From positions 1 through 22,378 of the forward strand of contig RBNI01001452.1 of assembly GCA_003990745.1 (NCBI GenBank): a stretch of DNA of 22,378 bases. Reading direction: 5' to 3'. The stretch's first letter is position 1. Each line of letters begins with the position of its first letter. Origin of the DNA: Jimgerdemannia flammicorona (taxonomy: Eukaryota > Mucoromycota > Endogonomycetes > Endogonales > Endogonaceae). Both the position numbers and the translations under genes were made by a program. Shown here one piece after another: positions 8,773 to 18,990 of the stretch. The notes below the pieces were generated by a model. That model saw only the letters and a program-made list of their open reading frames with translations. It was not told the DNA's origin and made no database searches.

Positions 8773-11700
8773 ATGATAGATAAAATGAATGTAGATGGCA
8801 ATACTACTGTCTCCACTGCTTCCTTCACCAATTTGGTAGAGTTTGACAACCTGACCATCTATGTGGCCACCACATCCATTGAGGTCCCTACTCTCTTCTG
8901 TACTACTTGGACTGGAGTGCTTTCTGCCCTTGAGGTTGCCACTATGAAGGAATGCCATACCAACTTTCTATAAGCCCAGGTTGCTGATTGGAAGTTTACT
9001 CCTTCCAAGAGGGTAGCTGCTACAATTGCTCTCCTACCTGAGGAACAGCAGGGTATCACCCTTACTACTACTTCAGCAGAAGCTAAGTACTGTACCATGG
9101 CTATGGTTGAGGCTGCTATAACCAAGAATATCCCTGCTGCCCAGCATGCTAAGGACCAGTATACTAAAATCAACAAGGCCATGAGTGTCTTGTCTGATGC
9201 CCTAGGATTCTTTGGGCTTTCTCAAGATATTACTTAAGGATTGTATAAGAATGTTTATACAATATCTGCCTCCAAATGAGCCAAAGTTACTTTGTTTCTT
9301 CTCTAAGATTTTGATATTGTTGTGCATCAATCTTGCTATCTTGCCACCACTGCCACCACTAAGGCTGCCACTGCTACTGTCCACCTGACTGTCCCTGTAT
9401 CCTTCTCTTTATAAGATGGGATTTCTGCTACTACCCACAAAGCCATAGTTGAGAAGCTTAGGAAGCACCCTGAGATCATTACTCTGGGTGCCAAATGCAC
9501 ATTTGCTTCTGCTGCCACCAGTTCTACCTGACCAAAAAAGAGTGTCCCCACTCCCCAACCCTCTACTGCTATGTCTGCAGGTACTGCGGGAAAGGCTAAG
9601 GGGGTGAGTGCAACTTCAGCCTCTGCTACATCAAACTGCCATAGCTGTTCTGAACACTTTGGTGTGCCTATGAAGGCCCACTGGAGTCCTTGTCCCCTAT
9701 CTCCTACTGTGTCAGTGGGTTCTGTAAAAGGGGTCAAGCAAGCATAAATGGCTTCACCTTCCCCATCCATTTCATCCGCTTCTTCCAGGACTAGCTACTC
9801 ATTGACTTCGAGCTGCTTATCTAAGAGCACTGCCAGGGCATTTGTGCTGCAGTGCAATAAGTGTACTGCTACCAAATGTCATGTCATCTGGCACAATGCC
9901 AGTGACATCCATCCTCTAGCTTTAAAAAACTAGAGATCTACAGCCCAGAAGTCTTATATGACTTCCTGGTAGCATGGTTTGGCTCTGATGTCCCCATTCC
10001 ACATAGAGTAGCAGCCTCAACACTAATTCAGGATTTTGCCTTCATGTCTACTCTTCCCAGTTCTTGCTTAAGTCAGTTTTCAGATCTTGGTTTCAGATAT
10101 TTACTGAAGAGGACTTACTGATATACCTCTGACTTGGCTTACCCCCAAGCTCATATATATACTGAACTTTTGCCCTAAGTTTGTTCTTCCTGGGTTGGCA
10201 TCAATGAACAGTACCATTGACCTAATTTTATTGTTGTTATTCCAATGGCATCTTGACCTTGCTACCTTCTGGATCTCTATGGATAGTCTCAATAATATCC
10301 CAGAGATCTCTGCCTAGGTGCCATCTAAATAGTGACTGCTGCACTATATGAAAAATATTCAAATTATGCTCCATATGAGTGCTATACTAAATCAAGCCAT
10401 TCAACCTACAATAAATGTGTCTGGTGCACTTGTATCGAAGAAGTTTCGATACCTTCTCAAAAATATCTGTACTCATAATAACTTCACTGTCTGTCTTACC
10501 AACAAAAATCTGAAGTTCACTATAATTCCATGTGCTCTGTATCTTGACAGTCTTTGGTCTCTCCTTCACAATCCTGCATATATGAATGATTTCTCTACAA
10601 TTGGTAATATTAAGAAATCAGTGAGGCTAGACCTCCTTGGTCTACTCAAGTTCTGTATCAACAATGCAAATTGTATGCTGATTTGGGAACACCTTATGGA
10701 GCCCAATGATTGCAAGTTATCTGTATTTCACACACTGCCCAAGGTACACAAAGGGGCACAAGTGGCATGATACCCTATCATTAGTGCTTTTAACTCTCTT
10801 ATAACTGAGATTTTGCATTTTCTATCTTACTTTCTCTACCTATAGTTGGCCCATCTGTATCTTAATGTGGGTTATTTGTATTATTCATCTCTATATAATA
10901 CATTAGAACTTTTACAATTAGTTCGATCAGATTACCTAGATATGTCAGATTGTTCCTATATTGCTACTGGAGATTTTACCACATTCTATACCAAGATCAC
11001 ACTAGATGAGTACATTGACTGCCTCATCTTTTTGTTGACTATGGCTTTCCCCTCTGGCTCTTTGCTGCTTGATGCCATTCTTGGTCTTGTCTACATAGTT
11101 ATTATTTATACAATGTTTACATTCATCATCAGTTCCTTCTGCTCTATATCTGGTATTGCTATAGGGAAAAATTGTGCTCTGGATCTTGCTAACCTCATTG
11201 GTTTTGCTCATGAGTTACATGCCTTACAAGTGCCTGACCATTCACTAAGCTGAGCCATTATAGCCAGACTAAAGTTCTGCTAGTATATTGATGATTTGAT
11301 TGTCTTTATACCCGTGATTATGGACTTGGCTATGATTTTTGATTCCATATATCTCCCACACCATTATATTGAATGGAAAGTCTTGTCTGCTGGACCATGC
11401 CATTACTTAGACCTGGAAATCCAAGTTGCACTATTCTACATAGGCTGCTTTGCTAAGTTCCTGCATAGTACTCAGTTTTTCAACTGGTTGAGCAATTATC
11501 CCAGAAAGACACTCCATCTATGCATTGTGAATGAGGCCCACTGCCTATCACTACTCTGCTCATCTCACCATGATTGGCTTGATGAGTATCAGTCTTTGAC
11601 TGAATTCCTGGTTCATAGAAAAGGATACCCCTATTGATGTTGTAACTGCTCAATTGAGTTTAGTTGATTGGCTTGAGGTTTGAACTTCACTTCTCACTTC

Positions 11701-11950
11701 TCTCCTTATTTCCCACCCCCCCATCCCCCACTCTACTTTTCCTCCCATATTGCTTGTCATCCAATATGACATGATCTGATGGCTACATCAATAGCCTGAT
11801 AAGACTCTATATACTGCTTTGCTTCATTTTAGTTTCTCTGCGACTGCTCAATAACCAATCATCACCTAAAAGAATGGTTTTACCATTCTTAATGCTGTCT
11901 CAAATACCAGCTTTGCTCAAAGTCCTCCTTGAAGACTGCACTGCTCATAC
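8773..11950 (+). pseudogene. Penelope-like ORF: N-terminal domain plus reverse transcriptase, decayed
   Basis: One frame runs from ATG 8773 to 11637 (955 codons), interrupted only by stops, about 20 in all, starting with TAA 8971 and 9235. The domains in order are an Ala/Thr-rich N-terminal domain shared with copy 1, a Ser/Thr/Ala-rich linker with CHSC and HWSPCP near 9640-9700, and then the RT. RT landmarks are LNFCPKFVLPG (10162-10194), LPKVHKG (10735), YPIIS (10771) after a TGA where the family has Arg, ATGDFTTFYTKI (10963), GIAIGKNCALDLANL (11152) and YIDDLIVF (11284) after a TAG. HKTL-like thumb residues and RKGYP follow near 11620. A one-base shift at 11632-11636 moves reading to a frame with DVVTAQLSLVDWLEV, which then weakens before the right repeat. 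The RT would copy the element's RNA by target-primed synthesis. Both catalytic Asp of motif C are kept, but the frame cannot be translated through. Confidence 0.7.
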
Positions 11951-11963
11951 ATACTGTACAATG

Positions 11964-12663
11964 TTTAAAAATGTGAAAAATCACCAGACAACCTCTAGCA
12001 CGAGGCTCTAGGTCTAACACCTGTATACCTACACTCTGTGACACCTGTCTACCTCTGCTTGCTTTGCTCACTCTAGTGCCGAGGCTCTACTCTGCTCCAG
12101 TCATGAGGCTCTAGGTCTAATGCCTGCACCTTCAGGTGCTAATAATTTTTAGGGTTTTAAACCTATAAGTGATAATCACATGATGACATATGACAGTCAT
12201 TGGTCTAGTTCCATTTTTGGCATTGTTTATTGTTTGTGTAACATTAGATCATGTGACCAGTACCTTTTCCTGGTTATTTCTATATCAGATTTTTAATGGT
12301 CTGTCATGTATGTAGATTGATGAAGCTCAATTCAGACCTTTGTTTGGATCGGAGCAAGGTCTAGGTACTTATGCACCATTCTGATTCCAGAATTCTGGGG
12401 TTAGATTCGTGTCTTTGTTTATCCAAACTTTGTTCTCAATTTTGAATAAAGACCATCACATATGTGGTGCTATGGGCGGGTTGTGGATCTATTGCACTTT
12501 GCTGTGGAAAATACTTTATTCCACTTTCTTATTCCATTGTGAAAATTCACATAAGCTTATCATTTTCTACTGCTTGACCTCTTACTGCTGGCTTTCATAT
12601 CTGCCATAACAGTATTATATCTTACTCTAAACTCATCCACTATTATCTACTTATTTTATAATA
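11964..12663 (+). repeat. Right 700-bp terminal direct repeat of the Penelope-like element
   Basis: It starts TTTAAAAATGTGAAAAATCA and ends ATTTTATAATA, then runs into AAAAAAAAA and CCCCCC. It is the direct copy of 8066-8766. It keeps some CpG that the left copy has lost (GCCGAG, GGATCGG, GGGCGGG) and has lost others, so both copies have decayed independently since insertion. It contains the same hairpins. One TTAGGGTT word occurs near 12148, but there is no telomeric array. Confidence 0.85.
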
Positions 12664-12978
12664 AAAAAAAAACCCCCCTCTCCTCTTTTGAGTGGTGAGA
12701 TGAGGCAAGCATACACCCTCCTCTCCTCTCAAAAAAATAGGACCAGTCACTCTCTTTCAGGCATATAATTATGTGATGGTCTTAAGCCTCAGGTCATAAG
12801 ATAGACTTCGCAAGCTTCCAACTTTACAAATTGCTTATATTCTTAGTGAAATTAATTACAAGGCTAATAAAATTATTTTTGAAGCCAAATGGTAATGAAC
12901 CAATCAGTTAAACTGATTTGGTATATGAACCAATAATCTGAATCAATTCAAACTGATTTGAACTGTTTAACAGCCCTA
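12664..12978. mobile_element. Segment ending in a hAT-type terminus
   Basis: Read from the right end on the minus strand, the sequence starts TAGGGCTGTTAAACAGTTCA and continues with repeated GGTTCA / AGTTTGAA-like words. This is the typical look of hAT ends (CAGGGCTG plus subterminal repeats), with the first C changed to T. The element must extend to the left of 12978. The Penelope-like unit ends at 12663, and the hAT transposase lies further left in the same orientation, so this may be the right end of that hAT element, split by the Penelope-like insertion. No matching left end was found in the window. The poly-A/C junction and a CTCCTCTC duplication occupy 12664-12730. Confidence 0.4.
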
Positions 12979-13643
12979 GTAGATCTGATGGAAGTTGTTA
13001 TTATTGCCTTTAGATATGTTATATATAAATACAACCAACTGATGGAATAATGTATACAGCTATTCAGTAACTTTAATATCTTTCTCATTTATGCCAGGAA
13101 TATTCAAGATTCAAATACTCATATTTCTTATAGAGTAGTAGTTTATACTGAAACCCCTGGTCTTTAGCTCTTTATGTACATAAGCTTGAATTTTTCAGAG
13201 TTGCCATTTCAGTACTATAGATTTCTCTAAAAAATATCAGTAGAGTTAGAGCAAATATAAAGAATATATATAGCAATATTACCTTATTTCAGCATTTCAC
13301 TCACTATATAGAGATGGTCCAATTATGCAAATTATAAATATCTCATTAAGCAAGCCAGGGATCAGCAAATAGAGATGGAATTTCAACATAGAACTATATA
13401 GTCTTGTGTCTTCTCTAATAGAAAACTGCATCTTGTATTCTTCTTTATGTTTAGACAACAATCTCTAATAGTATAATTGTTATAGGTTTGCTGTAGTGTT
13501 TTCACTTAAATTGAAATCTTTTTTAGATATATTGATGCACTCAATAAAATATTAGATGAAATTGAGCACTCTCTCTATAATTAGTTTTGTGAAGAGAGAA
13601 TATATATATAGAAATTAGTACCCTAGCAGAGGGAGCATGTCAA
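12979..13643. other. AT-rich spacer, no gene
   Basis: Strongly AT-rich with TATATA runs. No open frame longer than about 60 codons and no tandem repeat was seen. It probably continues the decayed coding sequence of the neighbouring minus-strand frame, but I cannot show that. Nothing else can be supported. Confidence 0.3.
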
Positions 13644-15830
13644 TCATTGATTAGAAAGAGTGCTAAGGTTTATATTACTAGAACTGTTTACTAGTAATGT
13701 GTTGTAGTAATCTTGAATAAGATCCTCAAGTGACATATTAGAATATTGTAATAGAGAAATCATTTGGACAAGGGATTTTAGATATAGCAGATATCTGTCT
13801 ATGAGCATGATGAGGTCAGCTATCAATTGTACTGAATTTTCATCTTTCTTCATTCTCTGCCTCCTTCAGTGTTGAGATTTCAAATAAACAACTTGATACA
13901 ATTATCAATGTCCAAATCATTAAGATGTATCCTTATCTCATCTACCTATCCCAGAGGCTCATTTGATGTTATATAAATTTTGATGACAACATTTGATATT
14001 GATGAAATTTACCAAAGCCATGTTGCTAACTTCACTGCTTTCTGGTCACCAGCTTCTATATGCTTTAAGGTATCAATATAATTAAGGAAAAGCAAATATT
14101 CTAGATGATGCATAAATTCTTTAATGATGGCTGATCCCAAATACTGAATATCAACATTACTGCTACTCTGGATTTTCAATTGTGACTGAATTTCATTAGT
14201 GAATATAATCTTGGCAAGACACCAAAGATATTCAATGAAAGATATCACTATATAATCAAACTGCCAAACAAAGATCCCACTAAGGAAAAGATAGAACATC
14301 TGTCTCATTGCCTTTATAGTATATACTGTCTTATCCTGCCCTCTGATGCCTTCAATAGTATACATGAGTGATGACTGGGTCCTGTGATTTACCATATATT
14401 ATAAAATGGTATCTAATTTATATAGCACCTTTTTATCTCTGCAAAAACATGCTATAGTGGAGATTATCTTAAGATTGTTGGAGAGTAAGTGATGTAGAAC
14501 CATAGGCATGCCCTCCTCATACTTGAATACTCCAACATCTTAAAATATGAAAGAGTAGAGTACTATGGCACTAGGAAAATAGTTACACAGCCAGAAGTCA
14601 CTACAATTCTAGAGAAATACCCACACTCTTCATATTGCCATCATGACCATAAAGCTACTAGCAAGAAGCTAGTAAAACTTTGACTTGAATTTGTGAGTGA
14701 GATAATCTGATAAGAAGCAATAAGAACCAATGGAATATAGAATGCTATATTTCAACAAGAGGCAGACAATGTCATAAGTATTGCAGGTAGACAAAAATGT
14801 CAGAATTATATTCTTCATCATGTTTACAAGATATAAGATATCAATATATTCAGATTTACTAATCTCATTATATTTAAAAACAAGAGTTCTTATATTGTCA
14901 TTATGCTCTATATAGTATCCTATGAAATAAAGCACTGTAGTGGTCTCAGGTATGTTCATTAGCAATATATCTATTCAATTGATGATAGGTGGGAATATAT
15001 ATTCCAAAATTACCTTTTTGGTATCAACATAATGTCTGTTGATAAAGTTCTAGTATTGATTATTTAAATACAAATCTGGAAGGTTGGCAGCAAGATGATC
15101 TAGTGAGATAATTGGGTCTGGCACAATGACAACAATGTGAAGAGAAAGCTTTGCTAGCTGAAGCTCCTTTCAACAAGGTCTCATTTGATTAGGATCAAAA
15201 GAGAAATCCAAAAAAACTCTAACTTCTATCTTGATTTGAGCAGTTGGGAATCATATTGTATATGTGAGAAAATGTATATTAGTAGACTATAAATGCATGG
15301 TTGCTTCATGTATACTCCCAGAGAATAATGTCAAGATTGGAATTGCCATTCAGCTTGAGGAGAATCTAACTCTTTGAATGAGACTACAATGTATCCTATA
15401 GTAAACTCGATATTACTATATATATTCTTCAAAAAGGATACATTGAATAACTTTTTGCTATATTTTCTAAGTTCTATTGACTTGGGTTCTTTGTTAAAGA
15501 ATTCTACAGCAATAGATCAATCAGCTTCAAGATGTCGAAAATTGAAGAAATAGCTATAAATGAGCTCTGCCTACTTATTGTCGATAGCAGAAACCTTGAT
15601 AAAGACCTTGAGCTCTTTAGAGTAGTCAATTTTGATATCTTTTAACAAGGATATTTATATGTTTGTGAGTTTGAATATATCAAAGTCAAATTTTCATATC
15701 TGTGTTGATAAATTCACATTAGTCCTTTTCAAGTCACACTTATAGAATACTGGTAAGATAAATGATTGACAATCATACAAAGAACTTCATAGGTATATAA
15801 AACATTATTACTGTTGGTACCAGAATATAA
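13644..15830 (-). pseudogene. Long decayed reading frame, Leu/Ile-rich, unrecognised
   Basis: Reading leftward, protein-like sequence can be followed for about 700 codons. From 15780 to about 15250 it lies in one frame (LYDCQSFILPVFYKCDLKR, EFFNKEPKSIELRKYSKK, SFKELDSPQAEWQFQ). After a one-base shift near 15245 it continues in the next frame to about 13900 (VPDPIISLDHLAANLPDLYL, LLMNIPETTTVLYFIGYYIE, NYIDTLKHIEAGDQKAVKLA). A last part, 13853-13644, is in the third frame. In 14965-13990 only about six stops occur in 325 codons, far fewer than chance in such AT-rich DNA, and they again look like Gln, Arg or Trp codons. The product would be long, helical and soluble, with no motif I can name. 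It could be a host gene relic or the body of an unknown element. Confidence 0.45.
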
Positions 15831-15834
15831 GCAT

Positions 15835-16200
15835 AAACTATATGTCTCAAGAGGTCACTATATGCTACTTAAGAGAGTTCTATAGCCTATACACTTTATA
15901 GCTATAACTCAGAAATATATACTTATTGGCCTTAGGCTCAAAATTATACTAATTTTTGCTTTTGTCGATATGAGTATCACAAGTTGCTTTGAAAAATTCA
16001 AATATACTACTAAATAAGATCTAATGATTCTCTAAAAACAATATAATCTCTAAAAGATCTGTATATATATGAAGAAATATGCAAAGGATATATGTATATC
16101 ACAATGCAAGAGAATGAAAAACTAATAGATTATCTCAGTATGCTTAATAAAGAAGTCTGTCTAGGTGACAGAGGTAATTATGATAATAAAATGGCTTTTT
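15835..16200 (-). pseudogene. Probable Ty1/copia integrase C-terminal relic
   Basis: In the minus-strand frame, 15966-15835 reads DKSKN, a stop, then FEPKANKYIFLSYSYKVYRL, a stop, NSLK, a stop and HIVTS. This matches the copia-type integrase pattern KLDPKAxKxIFLGYSxKGYRLW...HIVxSRDVxF, and the stops fall where Gln, Trp and Arg are expected. Upstream (16140-15970), residues such as ALxYTYILCIFLHIY and ATCDTHI could be the preceding part, but this is weak. No copia protease or RT was recognised nearby, and no LTR. It is therefore either a fragment or the start of an element whose remainder I cannot read. Confidence 0.45.
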
Positions 16201-16204
16201 TCAG

Positions 16205-16410
16205 CTAGTGGGTGAGGGAAAAGTGGGTAAAAAGAGTAAAGGCAAGGGTAGAGATGAGAGAAAGAAGAGGAGGGTAGGGGTAAGGATGAGGAGACAAGAA
16301 TGTGATCAAATATTCCATACTGTTACTTACCACTTCAAGTATACTCACTGGCATAATACTCTGCCTAAACAATTTGGACTCTATAAACAGACAATACCCT
16401 GTGTAAGATA
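16205..16410. other. Purine-rich tract and spacer
   Basis: From 16210 to 16305 the plus strand is almost entirely A and G (GGTGAGGGAAAAGTGGGTAA style). A 67-codon open frame at 16208-16411 is a product of this bias, Lys/Arg-rich, and is not a credible gene. The rest is unremarkable AT-rich DNA. Confidence 0.35.
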
Positions 16411-16640
16411 ATGAAAAAGACTAATGAGATCATTACTAAGGCAAATAAAACCAATAAGGCCAATGAAGTCAGTTTCCATAAGATTAGTAATGAGATTGAT
16501 AAGATCAACAAGACCAGTAAAAATGAGGTCAATAAGAAATAAGACCAATAAGATCAATGAGGTCAGCAAAAATAAGATCAATGAGACCATTGAAACCAAT
16601 AAGATCAATGAGATCAATGAGGTCAATAGAGGCAAACCCA
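16411..16640 (+). repeat. 9-bp tandem repeat encoding Asn-Lys/Glu-Ile/Val tripeptides
   Basis: Words of the form AATGAGATC, AATAAGATC and AATGAGGTC repeat about 20 times with a 9-base period. Reading from ATG 16411 gives KTNEIITKANKTNKANEV until a TAA at 16540. A one-base shift there puts the tripeptides in the frame that is open at 16424-16939 (NKINEINEV). From 16640 to 16870, frame 1 is Asn/Tyr-rich (NSNYNYYKK, NNNYYQDNN) with stops from CAA/CAG/CGA-type codons. This could be a low-complexity protein domain or simply microsatellite DNA. Confidence 0.6.
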
Positions 16641-16920
16641 AACTCAGAACAGAAACTACAATAAATCTAGATTTAATAGTAATTATAATTATTATAAGAA
16701 ATATGAGTACTGTGAATATGAATACTATTGTAATGAGAGAAAGAGTGGTAGAAACAATCAGTATAGATATCAAAATTATTATGAATAGTATGGCTATAAT
16801 AATAATTATTATCAAGACAATAATTACCATGACAACTAAGCCAACTATCGCCGCATCTCTTTCCAGTACCATTCGAGTTACACAACCTTTGGAGAGCACT
16901 TACAACAACGTTTTTGGTGA

Positions 16921-18960
16921 AAAGAGACTAATAACATAGTGACCAACAGGCAACCTGAGGTGTGTACTGGGCAGGGTGGCCCAAGTGCTTTTGACTGGCA
17001 GCAGGTGGGGAGGGGCCCAGGCCTGGCAGGGGGTATGAGGGGGCTGCTGGCCGGCGGATGTGGAAGGGGTGGAGGAGGTGGCGGAGGCTCAGGATCTGGG
17101 AGGGCGAGTTTCGCGGAGACAGTGAAGGGGAGACAACAGGCATCAGGGCTGGAGAGCTGGCTGAGGAAGGGCAAGGAGACTGAGAAGGTACCGGTACAGG
17201 GGGGAGCAGCCCTTGGAAGGGGGGGCAGTGGAGCTGGGGGAGTAGCGGCTGGGGGGAGTGTGACTGCTGATGGCGATGGGACTGTCAATCTGGAAAAAAA
17301 TCCAGATGTGATGGCTGATGGTGTGGCTGAGCGGCTGAGGCTTAGAAGACAAGGGGACCTGACGGATGGGGTGATGGGTCTGGCAGTGACCCCGTTGCTC
17401 AAGAAATCGATTTCAGCATTCGCGGTTACACTGTGCTTCTAGGGCCTAGTGGTGACGGCGAAAATGGTGCTGGGGCTCATCGCTATACAGGTGGCAGGAG
17501 CTGCATCGGTGAAGTTTTTGAAGAGACTGGAGGGAGTGGAGGTGGGTTTTGAGGAGGCGGCACCATTGGAGGAGGCACTGAAGATTGGATTGGTGGTTGG
17601 AGAGGTGTGTGTTCCAATAGCACACTGTCTGAAGTGGGATCCTAGGGTGGTCCAACTGCTGATGAAAGGAGTGCCGATGGTGACAGCAATGGAGATAAGA
17701 AAGAGGGTTGAGGACTTCATGGCAGAATATGGAGAGGTAGTAGATATCAGATTCAGGGTCTGGGAAGGAACTTTGCTCAGGACTGGGGACATGGATGTGC
17801 AGATTAGGCTGGCTGAGAAGGAAGCTACTGGGAAGGCGAGGGACTGGCCTTCAGCGATGGTCTGGGGAGTGATTTTGTGTAAGGTGATGAGGGTGAAGGG
17901 AAGTGAGGAGGAGGAGGAGGATTTATTAGAGGCACTAGAAGAGTTGGAGGGTGCTGTAGAGAGGTGAGCGAAGGCTTGGGCAGTCTTTGAGAAGTTGACG
18001 CATTTGGAGGTGGTGGATGGAAAGCGGATTCAAATGAACAAGACACAGTGGGAAAGGGCTCAGGGGCATAAGAGGCAGAAAGAGCTGCTGGCCAAATTGG
18101 ACATCAGGCCACTGGGGAATGCGAGCAAGGTGAAGAGCACTGGGGGAGCTGGAGCAAGTGTCTGGGATGGCAAGGGGGAGGGGAAGGACAGGAAGGAGGC
18201 AGGGGAGAATAAGGAGAAGGCGGGTACAGATCCATATGCTGATGGCACGTTTGAGGTCTGGGAGGAGGACTGGGAGGGCTCCCCAACCCCCACTCCGCTT
18301 ATCAGGCGTGGCCCAGCTTCCCGAAATAGAGTGGTCAAAGATGTGCCGATGTGAGGGGCCCAGAGGGTGCAATTTGGAGTTCCGGAGGTGGTGTATGGAG
18401 GACAGGTGATGGCGACTGGTGAGGAGGAACTGGTGGATGTCCCAGAGGTGTGGGATGAGGTGGCGAGTGTTGGAGCTGACACCACAATGTTGGATGGTGG
18501 GAGGCCAGCGACTCCGGGGGGGAAGGAGGTGGGGAACTTAATTTGGATGCATCAGATGATGGATAACCTGGCAGCAGAAGAGTTGGGGGAGGTGGACTTG
18601 TGGGTGATGAGTGATGAGCACTGGGCAGGAATACTATAGGGGGATGGCGTACAGAAGGCATTGAAGGCAGAAATTCTTACAGTGTACCTGAAGGAGGAAG
18701 GGTATGAGGTGGATAAGGAGAGGGAGGCGGAGATGGCAGTCATTGCTGGAGAGAGGGCAGAATACTGCTGGAACGAGTGCCATGGACTGCAGCTCTGGCA
18801 GGAGGCTTGTGTAGAATACCGAGAGGAGTTCGAGGAGAAGGCAGATGGAGAGATGACTGAACTGCTGGCTGGATTGGAGGCTCAGAGGGCAGAAGAGGAG
18901 GAGGTGGCTGCAGAACACAATCTGGACATGGCACAGGAGGAGATGGGCATGGAGCAGTAG
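16921..18960 (+). pseudogene. LINE ORF1 (gag-like nucleic-acid-binding protein), decayed
   Basis: One frame of about 680 codons follows the stop at 16918. It is broken only by TAG 17440, TGA 17965, TGA 18352 and TAG 18637, all reachable from CAG, CGA or TGG. There is no ATG at the very start, and the first in-frame residue used is uncertain. The N-terminus is Gly-rich with SFAETVKGR, a motif often seen near the start of LINE ORF1 proteins. The middle (17640-17900) reads LLMKGVPMVTAMEIRKRVED, then YGEVVDIRFRV and DVQIRLAEK, which could be an RRM-like nucleic-acid-binding fold. The last 100 codons are Glu-rich and probably coiled coil. No CCHC knuckle was seen. The protein would coat element RNA. 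ORF2 follows 30 bp after its final TAG, in the same frame. Confidence 0.65.
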
Positions 18961-18990
18961 AGATTATTTGACAACAAAACATATTTCATC

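Larger units (their letters stand above)
7594..12663 (+). mobile_element. Penelope-like retroelement, copy 2
   Basis: The unit consists of an inverted partial terminal repeat (7594-8064), a 701-bp direct repeat (8066-8766), an ORF of about 1,000 codons with a reverse transcriptase, and a second 700-bp direct repeat (11964-12663). Long terminal repeats that are partly duplicated in inverse orientation at the 5' side are typical of Penelope-like elements. LTR retrotransposons start and end with TG...CA, which is not the case here. The RT motifs (LPKVHK, YPIIS, YIDDL) support the assignment. No GIY-YIG endonuclease could be seen, as in the endonuclease-lacking Penelope-like families known from fungi and rotifers. 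The right end is followed by a run of A and then C. All coding parts are decayed, so the copy is dead. Confidence 0.6.

Noticed and set aside
8773..11637. Reassigned stop codons (a variant genetic code)
   Set aside because: All three stop codons appear inside the frames and at varied residues (Gln, Arg and Trp positions), and introns look standard. Mutation explains this better than a code change.
12140..12165. Telomeric repeat TTAGGG
   Set aside because: Only a single TTAGGGTT word occurs. There is no tandem array, so a telomere junction is not supported.
8066..12663. An LTR retrotransposon
   Set aside because: The repeats do not begin TG and end CA, there is no primer-binding site or polypurine tract, and no protease or integrase was seen. 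The RT motifs and the inverted partial repeat fit a Penelope-like element better.
16381..16899. Minus-strand 172-codon hydrophobic frame resembling a membrane protein
   Set aside because: It is the antisense of the 9-bp Asn/Lys/Glu/Ile repeat. Its Leu/Ile/Ile runs follow from the repeat, not from a real gene.
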